Source of the DNA: JAWWPY01 sp964412845
GTDB taxonomy: Bacteria > Actinomycetota > Actinomycetes > Streptosporangiales > Streptosporangiaceae
NCBI GenBank assembly: GCA_964412845.1
Contig: CAYPQM010000052.1
Location: 1 to 38,652, forward strand
Reading direction: 5' to 3'
DNA: 38,652 bases
This document shows, in pieces, positions 17,936 through 25,661 of the stretch; position 1 is the first letter of the stretch, and each line of letters opens with the position of its first letter. The notes beneath the pieces are model-generated. The model ran no database searches, was not told the DNA's origin, and saw nothing but the letters and a program-made list of their open reading frames with translations. The translations under genes were made by a program, and so were the position numbers.

Positions 17936-19702
17936 TTAGCGCGGCCCCGAGACCGCGCCTAGGGCGTTGGCGTCGGCATCGGCATCGGCATCGGCATCGG
18001 CATCGGCGGCATCCTGGACGGCACGGCCAGCGGGCCCGGGATCGACGCCGTGCACGTACTTGCCGCCGCGCAGCAGGGACGCCACCGCTGCGATCAGGCA
18101 CGCGGCGATCGCGAAGTCGAACGCGACCGCCAGCCCGTGCTCGAACGGCGCGGCGATGAGCGACGGGAAGAAGGTGTGCCCGGTCAGGTAGGCGGCATTC
18201 TTCGCCGGGAGCTGGCTCACGACGTTCCCGAGCAGGGTCTGCACCGGGTTGTAGCCGAGCAGCGCGGCGAACATGATCGACACCGGCGGCAGCGCGGCCA
18301 CCCGGGCCGCGTCCGCGTGCGGCACGCCCTGCGCGACCAGGCCGTGGGTCAGGGTGCCCGGCAGCGATCCGGCCAGGCCCAGGATGATCAGCGTGAAGAA
18401 GATGCCGATGGACAGCACCATGGCCGAGTTCTGGAACGTGGCGCTCATGCCCGCCCCGACGCCCCGCCGCTCGGGCGGCAGGCTGTTCATGATCCCGGCC
18501 CGGTTCGGCGAGGCGAACAGTCCCATGCCGATTCCGTTCAGCAGCAGGATGACCGCGAACTGCCAGTACACGAAGTCCACGGGCAGCCGCTGGAGCAGCA
18601 CGAAGGAGCCGGCCGCGACCAGCATGCCGCCAGTGGCGAACGCGCGGGCGCCGAACCGGTCCGACAGCCAGCCGGACACGGGCCCGGCGATGAGGAAGCC
18701 GGCGGTCAGCGGGAGCATGGCGATGCCGGCCCACAGCGGTGTCCGGCTGAAGCTGTAGCCGTGAATGGGCAGGTAGATGCCCTGCAGCCAGATGATCAGG
18801 ATGAACATCAGGCCACCCCGGCCGAGCCCGGACAGCAGGCTGGCCAGGTTCCCGGCGGTGAACGGGCGGATCTTGAACAGGGTGAGCCGGAACATGGGCT
18901 CGGCAACCCGGGTCTCGATCACGCAGAAGATGGCGAGCACCACGAGACCACCGCCGATCAGGTCGATGACCAGCGGGCTGGTCCAGCCCATCGTGTGCCC
19001 GCCGTAGGGCTGGATGCCGTAGGTGATGCCGACCAGGACCGCGATCAGCCCGGCCGCGAACGTCACGTTGCCCGACCAGTCCAGCCGGGCCGGGCGGCGC
19101 ACGCCAAGCTCGCGCAGCTTCAGGTAGGACCAGATGGTTCCGAGCACGCCGAACGGCACCGACACCAGGAATACATAACGCCAGCCGATCGGGCCGAGCA
19201 CGCCGCCCAGCACCAGGCCGATGAACGAACCCGCGATCCCGGCCACCTGGTTCAGCCCCAGCGCCAAGCCGCGCTCGTTGGCCGGGAACGCGTCGGTGAG
19301 GATGGCACTGGAGTTGGCCATCAGCATGGCGCCGCCGACCCCCTGCAGGATCCGCCCCACGATCAGGAACCAGGCGGCGGCGGTGCCGTGCAGCCAGGTC
19401 AGCGACAGCACCACGGAGAAGATCGCGAAGATCGCGAACCCGAGGTTGAACATCCGGACCCGGCCGAACATGTCGCCGAGGCGGCCGAAGCTGACCACCA
19501 GCACCGCGGTGACCACCAGGTAGCCCATGATCAGCCAGAGCAGCAGGCTGGTGTTGCCCGGCTGCAGCGGATCGACCCCGATCCCGCGGAAAATGTCCGG
19601 CAGCGCGATCAGCATGATCGAGGCGTTCACGGTCGCCATCAGGACGCCGAGCGTCGTGTTGGACAGGGCGATCCACTTGTAGCGGGGTGGCACGGATGGC
19701 AC
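17936..19702 (-). CDS. MFS drug-efflux transporter, DHA2 (EmrB/QacA) type, 14 membrane segments
   Basis: A protein of about 588 residues with the features of the 14-segment DHA2 family. Motif A in loop 2-3 is GRLGDMFGRVRMF, motif C in segment 5 is GLNQVAGIAGSFIGLVLGG, and LDWSGN precedes the central pair of segments. A long loop before the last segment is typical. The substrate is likely a hydrophobic or cationic compound. The protein ends in an (Ala-Asp)n tail encoded by a hexamer repeat. The ribosome site GGAGG is too close to the ATG at 19708 but well placed for the GTG at 19702, which I chose. A dyad in its promoter suggests control by a repressor not encoded next to it. Confidence 0.9.
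   Translation of the reverse strand: MPSVPPRYKWIALSNTTLGVLMATVNASIMLIALPDIFRGIGVDPLQPGNTSLLLWLIMGYLVVTAVLVVSFGRLGDMFGRVRMFNLGFAIFAIFSVVLSLTWLHGTAAAWFLIVGRILQGVGGAMLMANSSAILTDAFPANERGLALGLNQVAGIAGSFIGLVLGGVLGPIGWRYVFLVSVPFGVLGTIWSYLKLRELGVRRPARLDWSGNVTFAAGLIAVLVGITYGIQPYGGHTMGWTSPLVIDLIGGGLVVLAIFCVIETRVAEPMFRLTLFKIRPFTAGNLASLLSGLGRGGLMFILIIWLQGIYLPIHGYSFSRTPLWAGIAMLPLTAGFLIAGPVSGWLSDRFGARAFATGGMLVAAGSFVLLQRLPVDFVYWQFAVILLLNGIGMGLFASPNRAGIMNSLPPERRGVGAGMSATFQNSAMVLSIGIFFTLIILGLAGSLPGTLTHGLVAQGVPHADAARVAALPPVSIMFAALLGYNPVQTLLGNVVSQLPAKNAAYLTGHTFFPSLIAAPFEHGLAVAFDFAIAACLIAAVASLLRGGKYVHGVDPGPAGRAVQDAADADADADADADANALGAVSGPR
17972..18007. repeat. Hexamer microsatellite at the 3' end of the MFS gene
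   Basis: Five exact copies of atcggc (17978-18007) are preceded by one gtcggc. On the minus strand they encode an alternating Ala-Asp tail about 20 residues from the C-terminus. A multiple-of-three unit changes length without breaking the frame. Confidence 0.95.
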
Positions 19703-19776
19703 GAGCATCCCTCCAGGACGGGCGCCCGACCATGCGATGGACCGTCACCACCTGCCGCCGGCGCCCGGGAAGACTA

Positions 19777-19806
19777 GTTAGTTGCTTGATACAAACTAAC
19801 ATTATC
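19777..19806 (-). promoter_or_regulatory. Operator-like dyad in the MFS promoter
   Basis: GTTAGTT (19777-19783) and AACTAAC (19794-19800) form a 7-base inverted repeat around a 10-base AT-rich spacer, containing TTG and CAA at its edges. On the minus strand GATAAT (19806-19801) directly upstream could be a -10 box, which would place the dyad at the transcription start. This is typical of TetR- or MarR-type repressor control of efflux genes. No such regulator gene is adjacent. Confidence 0.55.
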
Positions 19807-19849
19807 CCGGCTATGTTCCCGGCTGGCCCCGATAGGTCCCGCTCAGCCG

Positions 19850-19885
19850 CGCCGCGGCCGTCGGAGTGCTCCGACAGCCGCGGCG
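19850..19885 (-). terminator. Strong GC-rich hairpin after the alcohol dehydrogenase gene
   Basis: Arms of 17 bases (19850-19866 and 19869-19885) pair with a single mismatch (c/a) around a two-base loop; the core is gtcggag/ctccgac flanked by cgccgcggc/gccgcggcg. It lies 34 bases past the stop of the alcohol dehydrogenase gene on the minus strand. There is no T-run, as is common for actinomycete terminators. It would shield the MFS promoter from read-through. Confidence 0.7.
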
Positions 19886-19918
19886 GTAATCGTGGTGTTG
19901 GTCCCGGCTGGCCTCGGC

Positions 19919-20932
19919 TCAGAACTGGAAGACGATGCGGGCCGGCACGCGGCCGGACAGCACATCGTCGATCGACTGATTGACTTCATCGATCTTGCGG
20001 TCTACGGCGATCACCTTGGTCCGTCCGGCGACATGCAGGGCGAACACGTCAGCGAGGTCGTTGCGGGTGCCCACGATCGAGCCGATGACTGTCTTGCCAT
20101 TGAGGACCGTGTCGAAAATTGGCAGGTTGAGCGAGGCGTTGTCGGCGGGCAGTGCGACGCAGACCAGCCGGCCGCCGCGGCGCAGCGACCGGAACGCCTG
20201 GTCGAAGGCCGCCGGGGAGGCGGCCAGCGCCACGGCGACGTCGGCGCCGCCAAGGGCCTGGATGGCCTCGACCGGGTCAGTAGTTCTTGCGTTGACGACG
20301 TGGTCGGCACCAAGCTCGGTAGCCATCGCGAGCTTGTGTTCCTCGATGTCCACGGCGATGGCGAAGCCCCCGGCGATGCGGGCGTACTGCAGGGCCAGAT
20401 GCCCGAGGCCGCCGATGCCGAAGATCGCGACGGTCTCCGCCGGGGCCACCCGGGCGACCTTGATCGCCTTGTAGGTGGTCACGCCGGCACAGGTCAGCGG
20501 CCCGGCGTCGCGGGCGGAGAGGCTGTCGGGGACCGGTGCCGCGAATGCCGCGGGGACCACGGCGTACTCGGCGAAGGTGCCGTTGACGGAGTAGCCGGAG
20601 TTCTCCTGCTTCTCACACAGCGTCTCCCAGCCGCTGATGCAGTAGCGGCACTCACCGCAGGCGTAGCCGAGCCAGGCGATGGCGACGCGCTGGCCGACGG
20701 ACCGTGACGTCACGCCGGCGCCGAGCGTCTCGATGCGGCCGATGCCCTCGTGACCGGGAATGAACGGCGGAGTCGGCTTGACCGGCCAGTCACCGTGGGC
20801 GGCGTGGATGTCGGTGTGGCACAGTCCGCTGGCCTCGATGCGGACCAGGACTTCACCGGGACCGGGCTCAGGCACCGGCAGGTCCTGGATCTCCAGGGGT
20901 GCGGTGAAGCTGGTGACTACGGCGGCTCTCAT
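19919..20932 (-). CDS. adhP: Zinc-dependent alcohol dehydrogenase (AdhP type)
   Basis: A 337-residue medium-chain dehydrogenase. The catalytic zinc ligands are C38 (GLCHTD), H61-E62 (GHEGIG) and C148 (LTCAGVT). The structural zinc site is complete: C92, C95, C98 and C106 in GYACGECRYC and the ETLC that follows. The cofactor motif is FGIGGLGHLALQYA, and VDIEEHKL has the acidic residue favouring NAD. This is the AdhP class that oxidises ethanol and other primary alcohols to aldehydes. The frame is open far upstream, but homology begins at the ATG at 20932. It lies 13 bases after the DUF779 gene, which follows the aldehyde dehydrogenase gene. Confidence 0.93.
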   Translation of the reverse strand: MRAAVVTSFTAPLEIQDLPVPEPGPGEVLVRIEASGLCHTDIHAAHGDWPVKPTPPFIPGHEGIGRIETLGAGVTSRSVGQRVAIAWLGYACGECRYCISGWETLCEKQENSGYSVNGTFAEYAVVPAAFAAPVPDSLSARDAGPLTCAGVTTYKAIKVARVAPAETVAIFGIGGLGHLALQYARIAGGFAIAVDIEEHKLAMATELGADHVVNARTTDPVEAIQALGGADVAVALAASPAAFDQAFRSLRRGGRLVCVALPADNASLNLPIFDTVLNGKTVIGSIVGTRNDLADVFALHVAGRTKVIAVDRKIDEVNQSIDDVLSGRVPARIVFQF

Positions 20933-20945
20933 GGCTGACTCCAAT

Positions 20946-21317
20946 TCAGTTCTGCTGGCGTGTGCTTGGTAAGGCACACCGGGACGAGCGGGTGATGAAG
21001 TGCTGGTTGTCGCCGGCCGCGAGCGAGAAACCCTCCGGCGGGCCCGGGGCGACGTCGAGAACGAGCTGATCGCGTCCCCACGCGTCGTCGAGCCGGGCGT
21101 CGATGTAGAACGGGCAGCCGTCGATGTCGCCGAGCAGCACGTCGATGTCGCCGATGACCAGTTCCCCGTCCGGGAAGCACATCGGAGTGCTGCCCGCGCA
21201 GCAGCCACCGGACTGCACGAACATCACCGGGCCACCCCGGGCGGCACGTAGGCGGCTGACCGCCGCACGCGCCGCCGGGGTGACGGTAAGCCGCTGCGCT
21301 GCTGGAATGTCAGGCAT
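20946..21317 (-). CDS. DUF779 domain-containing protein
   Basis: A 123-residue protein of the DUF779 family. The cysteine-rich stretch FVQSGGCCAGSTPMCF (residues about 33-48) is the family hallmark and suggests metal or cofactor binding; GCPFYIDARLDDAW follows. The function is not established. DUF779 genes very often lie beside acetaldehyde-type aldehyde dehydrogenases, as here: it starts 6 bases after the aldehyde dehydrogenase stop. An accessory role in aldehyde oxidation is a reasonable inference from that linkage. The length is close to the usual; the last 12 residues are polar and diverge. Confidence 0.85.
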   Translation of the reverse strand: MPDIPAAQRLTVTPAARAAVSRLRAARGGPVMFVQSGGCCAGSTPMCFPDGELVIGDIDVLLGDIDGCPFYIDARLDDAWGRDQLVLDVAPGPPEGFSLAAGDNQHFITRSSRCALPSTRQQN

Positions 21318-21323
21318 CCGGGC

Positions 21324-22844
21324 TCAGAACAGGCCCAGTGGCTTGGTGCTGTAGCTGACCAACAGGTTCTTGGTCTGGCTGTAGTGGTCGAGCATCATCA
21401 GGTGGTTCTCGCGGCCGACGCCGGAGATCTTGTATCCGCCGAACGCCGCGCCCGCGGGGTACTGGTGGTAGCAGTTCGTCCAGACCCGGCCGGCCTTGAT
21501 TCCGCGGCCCATCTTGTATGCGAGGGTGCCGTCACGGGTCCACACACCGGCGCCCAGCCCGTACAGGGTGTCGTTGGCGATCTCCAGCGCGTCGGCCTCG
21601 TCGGTGAAGGTGGTCACGGCGAGCACCGGCCCGAAGATCTCCTCCTGGAACACGCGCATCTTGTTGTTGCCCTTGAGCACGGTCGGCTCGAAGTAGTAGC
21701 CGCCCGCGAACTCAGCGTCGACCTTCGCGCGGTTCCCGCCGATGAGCACCTCGGCGCCCTCGTTCTTGCCGATCTCGACGTATGAGGCGATCTTGTCGAT
21801 CTGCTGGGCCGAGACCTGCGGGCCGAGCATGGTCGCGGTATCGAGGGGGTTTCCTTGCTTGATCTTCCCGATCCGGTCCAGGCAGCGAGCCATGAATTCG
21901 TCGTAGATGTCAGCCTGGATCAGGGCTCGTGACGGGCAGGTGCACACCTCACCCTTGTTGAATGCGTACAGCACCAGACCCTCGACGGCTTTATCCAGGA
22001 ACTCGTCGTCATGGGCCATGACATCGCTGAAGAAAATGTTCGGCGATTTGCCGCCGAGTTCGACCGTGGACGGGATGAGGTTCTGCGCGGCGTACTGCAT
22101 GATCAGCCGGCCGGTCACCGTCTCACCGGTGAAGGAGATCTTCGCGATCCGCGGATTCGCCGCCAGGGCCTTACCGATCTCAGCACCCGGACCGGTGACG
22201 ACGTTGATCACGCCGGGGGGCACGACATCTTCGATGACCTCGGCCAGCTTCAGGATCGACCATGGGGTCGGCGAAGCCGGCTTGATCACGGAGCAGTTCC
22301 CGGCCGCCAGGGCGGGCGCGAGCTTCCAGGCCGCCATCAGCAGCGGGAAGTTGAACGGGATGATCTGCCCGACGACCCCGAGCGGCTCACGGAAGTGGTA
22401 GGCGACGAGGTCCTTCTCGATCTCGGTGGACCGGCCCTCCTCGGCGCGGACGGCGCCGGCGAAGTAGCGGAAGTGATCGACGACCAGCGGGATGTCCGCG
22501 TTCAGGGTCTCGCGAACGGGCTTTCCGTTCTCCCAGCTTTCGGCGACAGCGAGCATCTCGGAGTTCTTCTCGATCACGTCTGCGATGCGGTTCAGCACAG
22601 CAGCGCGCTCCGTGGCCGATGCCGCACCCCATGCGTCCTTGGCCGCGTGGGCGGCGTCCAGCGCCAGTTCGACATCCTCCGGGGTGGACTGCGCCACCTC
22701 GGTGATCGGCCGTCCGGTTGCTGGGCTCAGGTCGACCCGGTACTGGCCCTGGGTCGGCGCCAGCCACTTACCGCCGATGAAATTCTCGTACCTCGGCTTG
22801 ACCGAGACGATGCTGCCGGGCTCGCCGGGCGGAACATATTTCAT
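21324..22844 (-). CDS. NAD-dependent aldehyde dehydrogenase (acetaldehyde dehydrogenase, ExaC/AldB type)
   Basis: A 506-residue aldehyde dehydrogenase. The active-site cysteine is C301 in FNKGEVCTCPSRAL, the general-base glutamate lies in STVELGGKSPNIFF, and the substrate/cofactor asparagine is in PFNFPLLMAAWKLAPAL. FGGYKISGVGRENH is the usual C-terminal motif. The C-T-C-P-S-R form and the link to DUF779 and AdhP are typical of the enzymes that oxidise acetaldehyde to acetate. The start is the ATG at 22844, preceded by AAAGGTGG; the upstream open frame lacks homology. It is the first gene of a three-gene unit with DUF779 and AdhP. Confidence 0.93.
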   Translation of the reverse strand: MKYVPPGEPGSIVSVKPRYENFIGGKWLAPTQGQYRVDLSPATGRPITEVAQSTPEDVELALDAAHAAKDAWGAASATERAAVLNRIADVIEKNSEMLAVAESWENGKPVRETLNADIPLVVDHFRYFAGAVRAEEGRSTEIEKDLVAYHFREPLGVVGQIIPFNFPLLMAAWKLAPALAAGNCSVIKPASPTPWSILKLAEVIEDVVPPGVINVVTGPGAEIGKALAANPRIAKISFTGETVTGRLIMQYAAQNLIPSTVELGGKSPNIFFSDVMAHDDEFLDKAVEGLVLYAFNKGEVCTCPSRALIQADIYDEFMARCLDRIGKIKQGNPLDTATMLGPQVSAQQIDKIASYVEIGKNEGAEVLIGGNRAKVDAEFAGGYYFEPTVLKGNNKMRVFQEEIFGPVLAVTTFTDEADALEIANDTLYGLGAGVWTRDGTLAYKMGRGIKAGRVWTNCYHQYPAGAAFGGYKISGVGRENHLMMLDHYSQTKNLLVSYSTKPLGLF

Positions 22845-23093
22845 GTGAAGCCACCTTTGGGAAAGGAAGATCAGTCGCTGAGGCAACTGCTCACCGCCTT
22901 GCCGGCGGGAGGAACGCCTGCTACCGACTGAACGCCTGAACCGGATTCACCTGTAGTGCCAAAGGTCCTGCTTGGCGACCCCTGTGCTGTTCAATCCTGT
23001 TTGCGGCACCTGAAGTCTGGCCGGGCCGGCGGAACTGCTGTGGAGCGCCTGGACCGGGATACGGTGATTATGTTCTCCGGGAAGGAGAAGCTC

Positions 23094-23483
23094 ATGGCTG
23101 ATGATCAGGAGAGAGCATCCGGCGAAATTCCCGTTCTGATGCGGGAGTTCATCGCTCAGCTCCGGGGCGTCACCGAGAAGCTGGAGAATTTCGCCGGACT
23201 CGGTGGATCCCTCCCGTCGGTGCCGGGCCTCCCTGCGCTGCCGGGCCTGCCGGCCTGGCCGGCCCCTGGCGCCCTCTCGGCGACGCAGCTGGGGTCGATC
23301 ACGGCCAGCGTCTCCGCGCAGCGACGCAGCATCGAGGCACTTAAAACTCAGCTGGCCGCGTTCGACGAGCAGCTCGCCGTGCTGGAGTCGCTCCTCGAGC
23401 CGCTCGCGGAGTGGAGCAGGGTCTGGGCCGGCCTTGAGGAGCGGCTGATGAACATGGGTGGTCACGCGCCGGCTGACGAATGA
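23094..23483 (+). CDS. Small Pro/Gly-rich protein with a C-terminal helical segment, function unknown
   Basis: I do not recognise this 129-residue protein. Residues 1-35 are polar and probably helical (LMREFIAQLRGVTEKLENF). A hydrophobic Pro/Gly/Leu repeat follows (LPSVPGLPALPGLPAWP, about 43-59). The last 60 residues look like an amphipathic coiled coil (IEALKTQLAAFDEQLAVLESLL). The design recalls granule- or surface-binding accessory proteins such as phasin-like or PHA-synthase-subunit-like factors, but that is only a resemblance. The ATG at 23094 has GAAGGAG upstream. It is divergent from the aldehyde dehydrogenase unit and convergent with phosphate acetyltransferase, 14 bases apart. Confidence 0.7.
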   Translation: MADDQERASGEIPVLMREFIAQLRGVTEKLENFAGLGGSLPSVPGLPALPGLPAWPAPGALSATQLGSITASVSAQRRSIEALKTQLAAFDEQLAVLESLLEPLAEWSRVWAGLEERLMNMGGHAPADE

Positions 23484-23497
23484 CCCCGGCGCAGCGG

Positions 23498-25630
23498 CTA
23501 TCCGGCTCGCGACTGGATCGCGGTGAGCGCCAATGTGTAGACGATGTCGTCCACCAGGGCACCGCGGCTGAGGTCGTTCACCGGCTTGGCCAGGCCCTGC
23601 AGCATCGGGCCGATGCTTATTACGTTCGCGCTGCGCTGCACAGCTTTGTACGTCGTGTTGCCGGTGTTGAGGTCGGGGAAGATGAAGACGTTGGCCCGCC
23701 CGGCCACCGGGCTGCCGGGGCGCTTGGCCCGCCCTACCGACGCTACGGCAGCGGCGTCGTACTGCAATGGGCCGTCGACGGCCAGTCCTGGTTCGCGTTC
23801 TCGCACGATCCGGGTGGCCTCGGCCACTTTGTCGACGTCGCTGCCCTTACCCGAGGTGCCGGTGCTGAAGCTGATCATCGCCACCCGGGGTTCGATGCCG
23901 AGGGCCCGCGCTGACGCCGCGCTCTGAATGGCGATATCGGCCAGGTCTTCGGCGCCGGGCTGAGGGTTGATGGCGCAATCGCCGTAGATGACCACCTCCT
24001 GGGGCAGGCACATGAAGAACACCGACGACACCAGGCGGCTGCCGGGCTTGGTGCCCAGGATCTGCAGCGCGGGGCGGACTGTGGCCGAGGTGGTGTGGAC
24101 CGCGCCGGCCACCATGCCGTCCACTTCGCCCTGCTGGAGCATCATGGTGCCGACCATGATCGGGTCGGCGAGGTGCTCGCGGGCGATCTCTTCAGTCCAG
24201 CCGCGGTGCCGCCGCAGCTGGGCCAGCGGGGCGACGTAACGCTCGGCGACGTCCTGGGGGGCGACCACGGTGACTCCGGTGGGCAGTCGCAGCCCGAGGC
24301 TGCGGGCCAGCCCGGCCACCTCGTCCGGTGGTCCCAGCAGCACGCTGCGGGCGATCCCCCGCTCGGCGCACATGACTGCGGCCTGCACGGTGCGGGCCTC
24401 CGTGCCTTCGGGCAGGACCACGCACGCGTCGGCGGCGCGGGCCAGTTCGACCAGTTGGTAGCGGAAGGCAGCGGGGCTGAGCCGGCGGGATCGCGAGGAG
24501 CTGGACAGCGACTCCAGCCAGGTCGCGTCCAGCGCGTCGGCGATGGTGTCGACCACGCCCTCGATCCGCTCCAGGTCGTCGACTGGCAGTCCCGGGTCGA
24601 GGTCACCGACCCGCGCCGCGGTCTGGTAGCTGTCGTCGTCGACGACAAGAATGGGCAGCCCGGTGCCGAACGCGGCCCGGGTAAGTTCCCAGACCCGCGG
24701 GTCCGGCACGATCCCCGCGCTGAAGAGCAGGGCCGCCAGATGCGTTCCGTTGAGCGCGGCGAGGCACGCCGCCATGACAACGTCGTGGCGGTCTCCGGGG
24801 ACCACCACGAGGCGGCCCTCGGTGAGCACGCGGATGCCGCCCGGGACGCCCTGGGCGAATACCGCGACCTCCTGGATGCGGCGGGACAGGTCACCCTCGT
24901 TGAGCACCTTGGGGTCCAGCTCGCGGACCAGGTCGCGGACCCGCAGCCAGGTCAGCTCCGGGCGGTGCGGTACCGCACCGATGAGATGGAGCCCGCGCCG
25001 GTCCAGTGCCGCGGCCAGTTGTGCTGCCGGTGCGGGATCCTGGGCGGGCAGGCCGTTGATCACGCATCCGACCACGCGTGCGTGCTCGCCGGACCAGTAT
25101 CCGCTCGCCGTGATGGCCAGCGTCTCGGCCAGGCCCTCGACGGCGTCTGCGATCAGGTCCGGCTCGGGATCCGCCGTGCGGTGGACCCGGTCCTCGCCGC
25201 TCCCGGTGTCCGCGGGCCAGTTGCTGACCAGCAGGACATCGGCGTCGAGCGCCCGGGCTAGCGCCTCGTTCAGCTCGGCGGCGTACAGCCTGGCGGGGCC
25301 CGGGCTGAGCGCCTCGACGACGACGATGTCGGATCGGTCACCGACCGGCTCCAGGGCCGCGACGATCGTCTCGAGCACGACATCGAGCCCGCCCTCGGCG
25401 AGCTGCTGCTCCAGCTGGGCAGTGGACAGCGGATCCGGCGGACGCAGCGCCGTTATGACCGCGACCAGGGCCGTTGACCGGTCGGGACCGCCGTCGGGCC
25501 GGGGCTGAGCCACCGGTTTGGCGAAGGCGACATTCACGCCGCGCCGGTCGAGGGCCCGGACCAGCCCGAGGCAGGTCCGGGCCAGGCCGACGCCAGCGGC
25601 GGTAGGCACGACCAGCAAGCTGCGGGCCAT
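23498..25630 (-). CDS. pta: Phosphate acetyltransferase
   Basis: A 710-residue long-form Pta. The N-terminal part (about 1-215) is a CobQ/BioD-like P-loop-type domain (ARSLLVVPTAAGVGLARTCLG, then VAFAKPVAQ). A DRTGG domain occupies the middle (about 220-340). The catalytic PTA_PTB domain is at the C-terminus (about 385-710), with MVAGAVHTTSATVRPALQI, SSVFFMCLP and ISFSTGTSGKGSDVDKV. The enzyme interconverts acetyl phosphate and acetyl-CoA. I chose the ATG at 25630, which gives the usual beginning; a GTG at 25669 inside the acetate kinase end is less likely. The length matches other actinobacterial Pta. It follows ackA by 31 bases. Confidence 0.95.
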   Translation of the reverse strand: MARSLLVVPTAAGVGLARTCLGLVRALDRRGVNVAFAKPVAQPRPDGGPDRSTALVAVITALRPPDPLSTAQLEQQLAEGGLDVVLETIVAALEPVGDRSDIVVVEALSPGPARLYAAELNEALARALDADVLLVSNWPADTGSGEDRVHRTADPEPDLIADAVEGLAETLAITASGYWSGEHARVVGCVINGLPAQDPAPAAQLAAALDRRGLHLIGAVPHRPELTWLRVRDLVRELDPKVLNEGDLSRRIQEVAVFAQGVPGGIRVLTEGRLVVVPGDRHDVVMAACLAALNGTHLAALLFSAGIVPDPRVWELTRAAFGTGLPILVVDDDSYQTAARVGDLDPGLPVDDLERIEGVVDTIADALDATWLESLSSSSRSRRLSPAAFRYQLVELARAADACVVLPEGTEARTVQAAVMCAERGIARSVLLGPPDEVAGLARSLGLRLPTGVTVVAPQDVAERYVAPLAQLRRHRGWTEEIAREHLADPIMVGTMMLQQGEVDGMVAGAVHTTSATVRPALQILGTKPGSRLVSSVFFMCLPQEVVIYGDCAINPQPGAEDLADIAIQSAASARALGIEPRVAMISFSTGTSGKGSDVDKVAEATRIVREREPGLAVDGPLQYDAAAVASVGRAKRPGSPVAGRANVFIFPDLNTGNTTYKAVQRSANVISIGPMLQGLAKPVNDLSRGALVDDIVYTLALTAIQSRAG

Positions 25631-25661
25631 GAGGTCATCCTGTAGCGAGGGCCACAGCGCG

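Noticed and set aside
17598..19802. 734-codon open frame on the minus strand across the IclR-MFS gap
   Set aside because: It is in the wrong frame relative to the clear MFS protein, is Arg/Pro/Ala-rich and has no domain features.
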